Shown: in pieces, positions 1 through 7,899 of the stretch
Numbering within the stretch: the stretch's first letter is position 1
How the letters are laid out: each line of letters begins with the position of its first letter
NCBI GenBank assembly: GCA_045120955.1
Contig: JBGVFH010000048.1
Coordinates: 3,437 to 67,436, forward strand
DNA from: JAZMZS01 sp045120955
GTDB lineage: Bacteria > Bacillota > Clostridia > Oscillospirales > CAG-272
Direction: 5' to 3'
Length of the DNA stretch: 64,000 nt
Made by a program: the position numbers and the translations under genes
Notes under the pieces: model-generated
Seen by the model: the letters and a program-made list of their open reading frames with translations, nothing else
The model's database searches: none
Told to the model about the DNA's origin: nothing

Positions 1-2327
1 GCTCGTACCGCATTGTCATAGGTGCCGCATCGAGTGCGGAAACACAGAACCTTGCCGCACTTTTGCGTGAAAAGGGCATGAACGTGTCCGAGTGCTATCA
101 ACAGCTCCCGCAAATGGATGAGCTTGAAGCGAAGCTTGTATATATAACGAAGGCAACGCTGAAAGAGGGATATGAGCTTTCGGGAGCGAGATTTGCTTAT
201 ATATGTTTTTCCGAAAAGGCGAATGCAAACAAAAGCAGATTAATATCCGCAAAACGAAAGAAATATTCCTCGGGCAAAAAGATAACCTCGTATGCGGACC
301 TGTCTGAGGGAGACTATGTCGTTCACGAAGCATACGGAATAGGTATGTACAAGGGGCTGACAAAGATCACCTCTTCCGAGGGAATTACAAAGGAGTATAT
401 CACAATTCAGTATGCAGGTACGGATAAGCTCTTTATTCCTGCAGAGCGGCTCGAGCAGATATCAAAGTATATAGGTGCACACTCTGATGACGGACTTTTG
501 AAGCTGTCAAAGATGGGCGGCGCTGAGTGGCACAAGCAAACTTCAAGGGCAAAAGCTTCCGTCAAAAAAATGGCAAAGGAGCTCATCGACCTTTACGCCC
601 GCAGAATGAGAAGGAGCGGCTTTGCGTATCCTCCGGACGATGCGATGCAAGAGGAATTTGACTCGTCATTTCCGTACGAGGAGACTCTTTCTCAGCTGGA
701 GGCTATAGACGCTATAAAGCACGATATGATGCGTGCTGTCCCTATGGACAGACTTCTTTGCGGAGATGTCGGCTACGGAAAGACTGAGGTTGCTTTACGT
801 GCTGCGTTTAAAGCGGTAGAAGCAGGCAAGCAGGTGGCGCTGCTTTGCCCGACGACAATACTTGCTTATCAGCACTATCAGACGGCGCTCTCACGTTTCG
901 GAGGCTTTCCCGTGCGCATTGATATGATATCCCGTTTTCGTTCGGCAAAAGAACAAAAGGAAATTTTGAGAAGGGTCAAGCGAGGGGACGTGGATATTAT
1001 CGTCGGAACGCACAAGCTTGTGTACGGAGACGTGGAATTCAAGGATCTCGGACTTTTGATAATCGACGAGGAACAGCGCTTTGGAGTTGCGCAAAAGGAA
1101 AAGCTAAAGCAGTTTGCGACAGATATAGATGTTCTTTCGCTTTCCGCTACTCCTATACCGAGAACTCTCAATATGGCAATGGGCGGTATCAGGGATATGT
1201 CTGTCCTTGATGAAGTACCCGGGGAGCGAGTTCCGGTTCAGACATATGTGCTCGAGTATGACGCACAGACCATATATGAGGCTATACGGAGAGAGCTTGC
1301 ACGCGGCGGACAGGTGTTCTATCTTTATAATAAGGTGGAGGATATAAACAATGTTGCTACACGTATAGCGGACAGCATTGACGGAATAAATGTTGCGGTA
1401 GCGCACGGTCAGATGGATAAAAGCGAGATAGAGAGCATATGGCAGCAGCTTGTTGACGGAACGATAGATGTTCTTGTCTGCACGTCGATCATCGAAACAG
1501 GTGTTGATGTGCCGAATGCAAATACTCTTATCGTAGAGAATGCCGACCGTCTGGGGCTGTCACAGCTTCATCAGCTCAGAGGCCGTGTGGGGCGTTCGAG
1601 CAGGCGGGCATATGCGTACTTCACATACCGTCAGGGAAAGGTGCTCAGCGAAATAGCAGAGAAGAGACTCATGGCAATAAGGGAGTATGCTCAGTTCGGT
1701 GCAGGCTTTAAAGTAGCTTTGCGTGATCTTGAGATAAGAGGTGCGGGTAATATGCTCGGTGCCGAGCAGCACGGGCATCTTGATGCTGTCGGCTATGATA
1801 TGTATATAAAGCTGCTAAACGAAGCGGTGCTTGAGGAAAAAGGAGAGAAAAAGCCCGAAAAATGTGAGTGCAAGCTGGATATCAAGGTCAATGCCTATAT
1901 TCCTGAGAGCTATATACGGTCAGCTTCGATGAGAATGGAACAGTATAAGCGTATTGCGCTCATTTTATCCGAGCAGGATGCAGATGATATTTGTGACGAA
2001 TTGATAGACAGATTCGGAGAATATCCCGTGGAGGTGGAAAACCTGCTCAAGATCGCACAGATAAAGGCGTTGTGCGAAAATAGCGGTATCGAGAGGGTCA
2101 TACAAAACGAAGGAAATGTGAGCATCTATCCTCAAAAAATGCGTATAGAGGTGTGGTCGATGCTTGATTTTTCGGATAATGAATACAAATTAAAGATAAA
2201 TCTTACGTCAAGTCCGCACCTTACCTTCAAAATACCGAAAAATACAAGCGCAACAGACGCTTGTATCAATGTTATCGGTTCATATTTCGAAAAATGTTCA
2301 CAAACCGATAACCCGCAGAACACATAA
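1..2327 (+). CDS. mfd: Transcription-repair coupling factor Mfd, 3' part (5' end outside window)
   Basis: This is a superfamily 2 DNA translocase that removes stalled RNA polymerase from DNA lesions and recruits UvrA. The reading frame is already open at base 3 and gives about 774 residues, whereas the family is usually about 1,150, so the UvrB-like N-terminus lies upstream. Visible in order are the end of the N-terminal domains, the RNA-polymerase-interaction domain (DYVVHEAYGIGMYKG), helicase motif I (GDVGYGKTE), motif II (DEEQRFG), motif III (LSATPIPRT), the translocation-linked motif VI (QLRGRVGRS) and the C-terminal TRCF domain. An internal TTG at 63 could be taken for a start, but in-frame family-like sequence continues upstream of it. 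A foldase lipoprotein gene follows after 42 bases, as in many Clostridia. The identification is secure. Confidence 0.97.
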   Translation, partial: SYRIVIGAASSAETQNLAALLREKGMNVSECYQQLPQMDELEAKLVYITKATLKEGYELSGARFAYICFSEKANANKSRLISAKRKKYSSGKKITSYADLSEGDYVVHEAYGIGMYKGLTKITSSEGITKEYITIQYAGTDKLFIPAERLEQISKYIGAHSDDGLLKLSKMGGAEWHKQTSRAKASVKKMAKELIDLYARRMRRSGFAYPPDDAMQEEFDSSFPYEETLSQLEAIDAIKHDMMRAVPMDRLLCGDVGYGKTEVALRAAFKAVEAGKQVALLCPTTILAYQHYQTALSRFGGFPVRIDMISRFRSAKEQKEILRRVKRGDVDIIVGTHKLVYGDVEFKDLGLLIIDEEQRFGVAQKEKLKQFATDIDVLSLSATPIPRTLNMAMGGIRDMSVLDEVPGERVPVQTYVLEYDAQTIYEAIRRELARGGQVFYLYNKVEDINNVATRIADSIDGINVAVAHGQMDKSEIESIWQQLVDGTIDVLVCTSIIETGVDVPNANTLIVENADRLGLSQLHQLRGRVGRSSRRAYAYFTYRQGKVLSEIAEKRLMAIREYAQFGAGFKVALRDLEIRGAGNMLGAEQHGHLDAVGYDMYIKLLNEAVLEEKGEKKPEKCECKLDIKVNAYIPESYIRSASMRMEQYKRIALILSEQDADDICDELIDRFGEYPVEVENLLKIAQIKALCENSGIERVIQNEGNVSIYPQKMRIEVWSMLDFSDNEYKLKINLTSSPHLTFKIPKNTSATDACINVIGSYFEKCSQTDNPQNT

Positions 2328-2369
2328 GTTAAATATAATAAAAAATAAACAAAAAAGTCGGAGAAAACA

Positions 2370-3494
2370 ATGAGAAAGATGAAGAAAACATTAACGGCGC
2401 TTCTTTTGATTTTTGCTATGCTCATCACATTTTGCTCATGCGGCAGAGGCGGGGACTATATATATAAAAATAATTCCTCCGATTATGTCTACAAGTATGG
2501 GGACTACGCTATCGACAAGAGCTTTTATTCCTATTGGATAGCAAGATACAAGGCTGTTCTCATGTACAGCTACTATGATATAGAGGATACCGACAGCTTT
2601 TGGGATACCGATTACGGCAACGGTACGGCAAACGAGGTCCTGACGGCTTATGCTGACGAAACAATAAAGAATTATCTTATGTCGGTTTATCTTTTTGACA
2701 AATTTGACCTGCAGATGGCTGGAAGCGTCGAAAGCGGTGTTGATTCACAGCTGAAAGAGATAGTAGATGATGCGTACGAAGGAAACGTAGCATTGTTAAA
2801 CGAAGATGGCTATGAATACGGTATAAACTACAATATGCTCAGACAAATATACCTTGCAGAGGCAAAAACGGAGCTTGTATACGACCATCTTACCTCAAAC
2901 GTTCTCAAAGACAAGCTGACCGACGAGGCAAGGGAAACCTATCTGAAGGACAATTATGCTCATACGACTCATATATTTATCGCTACCGAGTATAATTACA
3001 ATATCGACGATGACGGTAATGTAATATATGACGAGGAGGGCAACTACACGACCGAGCTTACAGAAGAGCAGAAAAAGGAAAAGGAAACAGTGATAGCCGA
3101 GATAGATTCTCTCACACTTACCGCAGAAAACTTTGGCGAGTATCAAAAGAAGTACAATGAGGATATAGCTATAGACAAGTATGCAAACGGCTATTTTGTA
3201 TCTTCAAACATAGATTTTGATACCGCTTATATAACTGCCGCTCTGACAATGGAGCCGGGTGAGGTGCAGAAGGTCGAGGGCACAAACGGCATTTACTACA
3301 TATTAAAGCAGGAAATGCAAGAAAAGGCGTATGAGGATGAGAGAAATGCCGATTTCTTTGAAGGCTACGACGAGATGGTGCTCAACTACCTGTATTGGGA
3401 ATACATGGATGATCTTTATGCTGACATAACCGTAAATGATGAGATAAAAAAGAATATATCAATAAAGACCGTCTCTCCCTGTTGGTATTTCTGA
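2370..3494 (+). CDS. PrsA/SurA-like peptidyl-prolyl isomerase lipoprotein
   Basis: A 374-residue exported lipoprotein that probably helps secreted proteins fold on the outer face of the membrane. The N-terminus has basic residues, a hydrophobic stretch (about residues 8-21) and a lipobox-like end with Cys24 as the likely lipidated residue; Cys22 is also there, so the exact site is uncertain. A parvulin-like region lies at about residues 195-330 and starts near the HTTHIFI strand. It carries an acidic insert (about residues 212-235) and ends with the strand GIYYILKQE. The order mfd then foldase is common in Firmicutes. The start is ATG preceded by a GGAG Shine-Dalgarno. The catalytic parvulin residues are poorly conserved, so isomerase activity is not assured and a chaperone-only role is possible. 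A strong terminator follows. Confidence 0.75.
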   Translation: MRKMKKTLTALLLIFAMLITFCSCGRGGDYIYKNNSSDYVYKYGDYAIDKSFYSYWIARYKAVLMYSYYDIEDTDSFWDTDYGNGTANEVLTAYADETIKNYLMSVYLFDKFDLQMAGSVESGVDSQLKEIVDDAYEGNVALLNEDGYEYGINYNMLRQIYLAEAKTELVYDHLTSNVLKDKLTDEARETYLKDNYAHTTHIFIATEYNYNIDDDGNVIYDEEGNYTTELTEEQKKEKETVIAEIDSLTLTAENFGEYQKKYNEDIAIDKYANGYFVSSNIDFDTAYITAALTMEPGEVQKVEGTNGIYYILKQEMQEKAYEDERNADFFEGYDEMVLNYLYWEYMDDLYADITVNDEIKKNISIKTVSPCWYF

Positions 3495-3514
3495 TAATTT
3501 GAAATAATGATCTT

Positions 3515-3556
3515 GTACAGACATTCTTCTGAAAAAGAATGTCTGTGCTTTTTTTG
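3515..3556 (+). terminator. Rho-independent terminator of mfd-foldase unit
   Basis: A perfect 12-bp stem (3517-3528 with 3535-3546, ACAGACATTCTT and its complement) encloses a short loop and is followed by a run of seven T. It separates the mfd unit from the spoIIG promoter. Confidence 0.9.
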
Positions 3557-3572
3557 TTTTTGCCTACCACTT

Positions 3573-3605
3573 TTGACATAAAATTCGCTCGACATATCAT
3601 ATAAT
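3573..3605 (+). promoter_or_regulatory. Candidate Spo0A-dependent spoIIG promoter with long spacer
   Basis: A perfect -35 TTGACA (3573-3578) and a perfect -10 TATAAT (3600-3605) are separated by 21 bp instead of about 17. The Bacillus subtilis spoIIG promoter is known for a 22-bp spacing and for activation by Spo0A~P. The spacer here contains CTCGACA (3588-3594), which is 6 of 7 to the inverted Spo0A box TTCGACA. Regulation by Spo0A is inferred from this architecture. Confidence 0.6.
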
Positions 3606-3627
3606 CAGTACATGAGGTAGGTTTTGT

Positions 3628-4506
3628 ATGTATACGGATGTTTACGCAGATGTTTTGTTTTTGATAAATTTTTCGATGGATGCAATATCGCTTTACATAA
3701 GTGCAAGGCTTTGCGCAGCAAAGGTCAAAGCGGCAAGGATCGCGGTTGCATCGGTCATCGGCGGAGTTTACTCGGTTTTGAGTATTTTTCTTTCGCTTCA
3801 TGCTTTTTGTGAAACGGCGGTCTTTGTTCTTGTGTGTGTTGTTATGAGCTGTATAGCACTCTCTCCCGAGAGCCTTTTTGCGGCGTTGAAGTATTCTGCG
3901 GTAATGTTTATATCTTCTTCGCTTCTCGGAGGAATTATGAGCGCGGCATACAGCGCCGCAAATGAAATATTTTTAAAAGAACTCGAGAGCGGAACTCAAA
4001 AGGGTATAAGTCCGCTTGTGTTTTCGATTCTTGCCTGCTTCAGCATGGCGGCGGCATTGTTTTTGACAAGGCTCCACGGGACAGGAAATTTGCCTGAGCG
4101 TGCACAGGTATGCATTACCGTCTTTGACAAAAAGGCGCAGGTCGAGGGCATATTTGACAGCGGTAATATGCTGCGTGACCCTTTGTCGGGCAAAAGTGTG
4201 ATAATCGTGCCTCCGGACGTGTTTGGCTGTGTTTTGTCACGCAGCTTTATCGACGGTGCAAAGAGGGCTGATCTGCATACCTGCTATGAGCTTCCCGACA
4301 AAGAAAAAAAGCGTTTTCGTTTAATACCTGCCACAGGTATCGCTGAGAGTACGTACTTGTACGGGCTTTTGCCGGACAGCGTGGAGATAAAATATCAAAA
4401 GAAAGGAAAAACATATTCACTTCAAAGAGATGCCGTGATTGGACTTTCCGACGGCAAGGGTCTGTCGGGGGATATAAGGTGTGTAATACCGCAAGCAATA
4501 ATATAA
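3628..4506 (+). CDS. spoIIGA: Sporulation sigma-E factor processing peptidase SpoIIGA
   Basis: A membrane aspartic protease of the forespore septum that removes the pro-sequence of pro-sigma-E in the mother cell after a signal from SpoIIR. The 292-residue protein has about five hydrophobic segments in the first 150 residues, then a soluble half. That half carries the aspartyl-protease motif FDSGNMLRDPLSG with catalytic Asp177, matching the DSGNxLxDPL signature of the family. The start is an ATG after a GAGGTAGG Shine-Dalgarno. It lies 17 bases upstream of sigE, the conserved two-gene arrangement, and is read from the long-spacer promoter at 3573-3605. Length and motif are normal. Confidence 0.95.
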   Translation: MYTDVYADVLFLINFSMDAISLYISARLCAAKVKAARIAVASVIGGVYSVLSIFLSLHAFCETAVFVLVCVVMSCIALSPESLFAALKYSAVMFISSSLLGGIMSAAYSAANEIFLKELESGTQKGISPLVFSILACFSMAAALFLTRLHGTGNLPERAQVCITVFDKKAQVEGIFDSGNMLRDPLSGKSVIIVPPDVFGCVLSRSFIDGAKRADLHTCYELPDKEKKRFRLIPATGIAESTYLYGLLPDSVEIKYQKKGKTYSLQRDAVIGLSDGKGLSGDIRCVIPQAII

Positions 4507-4523
4507 ATAAACGGAGGAGAGTT

Positions 4524-5246
4524 ATGTTTATTTTGAGATTTTTAAAAAGGATGTATATGAAATTGAAAATATTTTTTGTAAAATGCTTTACCAAAAAGAC
4601 ACCGATTTTTTACATTAACGGAGCCGAAACATTGCCGAAACCCCTCAGCCCGAGTGAGGAGGAGAGGATAATATCCATGCTTGAATATGACAGCTCTGTA
4701 AGGACCGTGCTTGTCGAGCACAATCTGAGACTTGTCGTTTATATTGCAAAGAAATTTGAAAATACCGGAACGGGTATTGAAGATCTTATATCCATAGGAA
4801 CTATAGGACTGATAAAAGCGATAAACACCTTTAAAGCGGACAAAAACATAAAGCTCGCTACCTATGCATCAAGATGTATAGAAAATGAGATATTGATGTA
4901 TATAAGAAAGGCATCATCACAGCGAGGAGAGATGTCGATAGATGAACCTCTCAATATAGATTGGGACGGAAATGAGCTGTTGCTTTCAGATATTCTCGGA
5001 AGCGATGAGGATGCTGTATACAGAAATATTGAAAATGAGGAGGAAAAAAAGATAGTCAGAGAGGCAGTAGCGGGGCTTGAGCCGAGGGAGAGGTTGATAG
5101 TGGATCTGCGTTTCGGACTTTCGGGAGGTGAGGAGAGAACGCAAAAGGAGGTTGCGGATATGCTCGGAATATCTCAGTCATACATATCAAGGCTTGAGAA
5201 AAAAATCATTTTACAGCTTCGAAAAGAGATAGGTGCGAGAATATAG
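4524..5246 (+). CDS. sigE: RNA polymerase sporulation sigma factor sigma-E (pro-form)
   Basis: An early mother-cell sigma factor made as an inactive membrane-bound precursor. The 240-residue product starts at the ATG after ACGGAGGAG; a longer open frame from 4479 has no comparable ribosome site. The first ~28 residues are basic and hydrophobic (the pro-sequence), followed by IFYINGAETLP, the region where SpoIIGA cleaves in relatives. Region 2 (NLRLVVYIAKKFENTG, DLISIGTIGLIKA, ATYASRCIENEILMY) and region 4 (TQKEVADMLGISQSYISRLEKK) are near-identical to Bacillus SigE. The neighbouring sigG seen in Bacillus is absent. A terminator follows directly. Confidence 0.96.
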   Translation: MFILRFLKRMYMKLKIFFVKCFTKKTPIFYINGAETLPKPLSPSEEERIISMLEYDSSVRTVLVEHNLRLVVYIAKKFENTGTGIEDLISIGTIGLIKAINTFKADKNIKLATYASRCIENEILMYIRKASSQRGEMSIDEPLNIDWDGNELLLSDILGSDEDAVYRNIENEEEKKIVREAVAGLEPRERLIVDLRFGLSGGEERTQKEVADMLGISQSYISRLEKKIILQLRKEIGARI

Positions 5247-5280
5247 GTAAAATGCGGTGAGGCGCACCGTGCTTTTAGAG

Positions 5281-5317
5281 AAAAGAACGAATTCGGGTGT
5301 GAGTTCGTTCTTTTTTG
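5281..5317 (+). terminator. Terminator of spoIIGA-sigE
   Basis: The inverted repeat AGAACGAA / TTCGTTCT (5284-5291 with 5304-5311), extended by flanking A/T pairs, is followed by a T run. Confidence 0.85.
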
Positions 5318-5434
5318 ATTTTGTAAAAATATCGTAAATCACTTTATTTTTTTGTCGATATGTGATAGAATACTTGCGGCATGAAAATGCAATAGACAAT
5401 TTTGATATGTAAATATACAAAAAGAGGTATCACA

Positions 5435-6115
5435 ATGAAAAAAGTCAGCAAAATCGTATGGGGATTGGTTCTTGTCGCAGCAGGAGTTCTGTTTGCGCTT
5501 AATTCACTCGATATTACAGATGTAGACGTGTTTTTTGACGGTTGGTGGACATTGTTTATTATAATACCGTGCACGGTCGGTCTTTTCAGCGAAAGAGAAA
5601 AAACAGGTAACATTATCGGAATTCTGATAGGTGTGTTTTTGCTCCTGTGCTGTCAGGACATTCTTGATTTCGGTATGCTTTGGAAGCTTCTTGTTCCTGC
5701 TATTATTATCATAATAGGACTCAAAATGGTGTTCGGCGGATTTTTCGGTAACAAGGTAAACGAGATAATTTCGGAAATAAAGCAAAACGGAAGCACGCCC
5801 AAGGTCGGTTGCGCTACCTTTTCGAGTGTGAATTTGAACTTTGACGGCGAAGTCTTTGACGGTGCGGAGCTTACCGCTGTTTTCGGCGGGGTAAAGTGCG
5901 ACCTGCGCAATGCCGTTATAGAAAAGGATTGCGCCGTTGAGGTAACGGCTGTTTTCGGCGGTATTGATATATATGTGCCCGATTATGTAAACGTAAAGGT
6001 CAACTCGAATTGCTTGTTCGGCGGAGTATCAAACAAGACCAAGCAAAATAAAGAAAATACCGTGACGGTATATGTCAGCGGCACCTGTATGTTCGGAGGT
6101 GTAGATATCAAATGA
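5435..6115 (+). CDS. LiaF-like membrane protein (DUF5668-like TM region plus LiaF-type C-terminal domain)
   Basis: A 226-residue membrane protein. The first ~110 residues hold about four hydrophobic segments of the LiaI/LiaF type. The C-terminal half is a predicted beta-rich repeat domain with recurring FGG turns (TAVFGGVKC, TAVFGGIDI, CLFGGVS, CMFGGVDIK), the hallmark of the cell-wall-active-antibiotics-response fold of LiaF. In Bacillus LiaF restrains the LiaRS envelope-stress system; no LiaRS genes are next to it here, so a link to envelope stress is inference. The ATG at 5435 follows AAAGAGGT and is preferred over an upstream in-frame ATG at 5402. The stop overlaps the start of the next gene by 4 bases, so the two are probably coupled in translation. 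Confidence 0.75.
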   Translation: MKKVSKIVWGLVLVAAGVLFALNSLDITDVDVFFDGWWTLFIIIPCTVGLFSEREKTGNIIGILIGVFLLLCCQDILDFGMLWKLLVPAIIIIIGLKMVFGGFFGNKVNEIISEIKQNGSTPKVGCATFSSVNLNFDGEVFDGAELTAVFGGVKCDLRNAVIEKDCAVEVTAVFGGIDIYVPDYVNVKVNSNCLFGGVSNKTKQNKENTVTVYVSGTCMFGGVDIK

Positions 6116-6918
6116 CTTCTTTTCAAACAACGGTAAAATACATAGCGATAGTATTTGCTGTCTGTCTTGCGGTCGGTATCATAGGCGGGATACTCGGTGC
6201 ACTCGGGATCGCTTGTGGTTTTTTTGGTGATGACGGAGTTCTCGACGGTATGAAAACCTATGAAATATCAGAAAATATCACCGATATAAGGATCGAGATC
6301 AATGCAGCCGACCTTACCGTAAGCACCGCAGACGGATTTTCTCTTGAGAGCAATCTGAAATATCTGAGCGTAAAAGAAAATGATGGATGCCTTGTTATTA
6401 CGGAGAAAAAGCGCTTTGGAATAAACTATGATGCTCCCGAGCTAAAGCTGTGCATACCCGAGGGGTTGGTTTTTGGAGAGGCAACGATAATAACAGGCGC
6501 AGGCAGAGTGAGCATTGATACTCTTTGCGCAGATAAGCTCAAAATGGAGCTTGGCGCAGGAGCGGTCAGAATTGACAGCCTCGGTGCGAATTCAAAGGCA
6601 AAGATCAACGGAGGCGCAGGCAGGCTGACTATCGGTGGAGGCAGTATGTGCGACCTTGATCTGGATATGGGAGTCGGTGAGCTGAATTGCAAGAGTAAGC
6701 TGTGCGGCAGCTGTGAGCTTGACTACGGTGTCGGCTCTGCAAATCTCGTGCTTATCGGAACAAAAGAGGATTACCGCGTTGAGCTAAACAAGGGAATAGG
6801 CGATGCCGAGCTTGACGGGCAAAGTGTGGGAGACGGTATTGTTTACGGAGACGGCTCAAGCAAGGTCGAAATTGACGGCGGAATCGGGAAAATAAAGGTC
6901 AGCTTTGAAGAAAATTGA
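6112..6918 (+). CDS. DUF4097-family beta-repeat membrane-anchored protein
   Basis: A 268-residue protein with one N-terminal hydrophobic segment (about residues 9-37). A beta-helix-like domain follows in which a short repeat recurs about every 18-22 residues: GAGRVSID, GAGAVRID, GAGRLTI, GVGELNC, GVGSANL, GIGDAEL, GIGKIKV. This is typical of the DUF4097 'putative adhesin' fold, which often accompanies LiaF-like proteins. Most of the protein is predicted to lie outside the cell. It overlaps the LiaF-like gene by 4 bases (ATGA) and ends at a terminator, so the two form a small operon. Molecular function is unknown. Confidence 0.75.
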   Translation: MTSFQTTVKYIAIVFAVCLAVGIIGGILGALGIACGFFGDDGVLDGMKTYEISENITDIRIEINAADLTVSTADGFSLESNLKYLSVKENDGCLVITEKKRFGINYDAPELKLCIPEGLVFGEATIITGAGRVSIDTLCADKLKMELGAGAVRIDSLGANSKAKINGGAGRLTIGGGSMCDLDLDMGVGELNCKSKLCGSCELDYGVGSANLVLIGTKEDYRVELNKGIGDAELDGQSVGDGIVYGDGSSKVEIDGGIGKIKVSFEEN

Positions 6919-6951
6919 GGCGCAAAGCAGTCGTTTGAAAATCAGACAGCT

Positions 6952-6995
6952 CTCTTCCTGCATTTGTCAAAAATGCAGGAAGAGACTCTGTTTTT
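6952..6995 (+). terminator. Terminator of LiaF-like/DUF4097 operon
   Basis: A perfect 14-bp stem CTCTTCCTGCATTT (6952-6965) with 6971-6984, a 5-base loop, and a short T run at 6991. Confidence 0.85.
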
Positions 6996-7044
6996 AACGC
7001 ATTTTTATAAAATATAATTTATTTTGTAAAAAATAAAGTTTCTA

Positions 7045-7073
7045 TTGAAATAATGCGCTTTTTTTGGTACAAT
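7045..7073 (+). promoter_or_regulatory. Sigma-A-type promoter of the VTT-miaB unit
   Basis: TTGAAA (7045-7050), a 17-bp spacer and TACAAT (7068-7073). The ~65-base leader contains a 6-bp inverted repeat CCGATA/TATCGG (7105-7110, 7131-7136) just before the GAGG Shine-Dalgarno, which may form a weak hairpin. Confidence 0.7.
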
Positions 7074-7146
7074 ATATAAAATAGTATATTTATGCTTTTG
7101 TGTACCGATACTTATGCTGTAACTCACAAATATCGGCGAGGAAATT

Positions 7147-7899
7147 ATGATAAACGGAAAAACTGACGTATCGAAAAGTGAAAAAATGCAAAAATCACTC
7201 AAGCTCTTTGCAGGATTGATAATTGCCGTTGGCTTGATCTTACTGACGGTATACTTTTTTCCGCAGATAATGCAGCTCAAGGACGAAGCGGTAAGAGAGA
7301 AGGTACGAGATTTTATCACTGACAAGGGCACTGTCGGCATTTTGCTCATGCTCGGAGTTCAGCTTTTGCAGGTGATACTTTCCGTAATACCCGGAGAGCC
7401 TGTGGAGATACTGTTCGGCTTTATCTACGGACCGTGGCTGGGTGCCTTGCTGTGTCTTTTTGCGATGCTTCTCGGTTCTTTTGCGGTGTTTACCGCAACA
7501 AGGGCTCTCGGCAAAAACTTTATGGCAAAGGTAGAGCGAAGCGGAAAGTATGAAAAACTCAAATTTTTAAAAGATCCGACAAAGCGCGACGCTTTGATAT
7601 TTATTCTGTTTTTCTTGCCGGGAACACCTAAGGATACGCTTACCTATTTTGCGCCTTTTACGAAAATAGAGCCGGGTAAATTCTTGCTTATATCAACACT
7701 TGGCAGAATTCCTTCTGTCATTACATCCACATTTGCGGGTGAAAGTATATTTTCGGGTGATTATATCAGCTCGGTGATAATTTTCTGTATTACGGGTGCG
7801 GTCGGCATTGCAGGAATAACGGTGTACAACACTATTGTGAAAAAGCATAACAGGACAAGCACCGACATAAAGGAAAATGATAATGAAACAAAATCTTGA
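7147..7899 (+). CDS. TVP38/TMEM64 (VTT-domain) membrane protein
   Basis: A 250-residue polytopic membrane protein of the DedA/TVP38 'VTT' superfamily, whose characterised members act in lipid scrambling or transport across membranes. It has an N-terminal hydrophobic segment (about 20-42) and then the signature region with VIPGEPVEILFGFIYG and GALLCLFAMLLGS. The re-entrant motif FFLPGTPKDTLTYFAPFT and ISTLGRIPSVITSTFAG follow, and there is a last membrane segment at about 210-230. The start is ATG after GCGAGG. Its stop lies inside the start of miaB, so the two are co-transcribed. The substrate cannot be told from the sequence. Confidence 0.85.
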   Translation: MINGKTDVSKSEKMQKSLKLFAGLIIAVGLILLTVYFFPQIMQLKDEAVREKVRDFITDKGTVGILLMLGVQLLQVILSVIPGEPVEILFGFIYGPWLGALLCLFAMLLGSFAVFTATRALGKNFMAKVERSGKYEKLKFLKDPTKRDALIFILFFLPGTPKDTLTYFAPFTKIEPGKFLLISTLGRIPSVITSTFAGESIFSGDYISSVIIFCITGAVGIAGITVYNTIVKKHNRTSTDIKENDNETKS

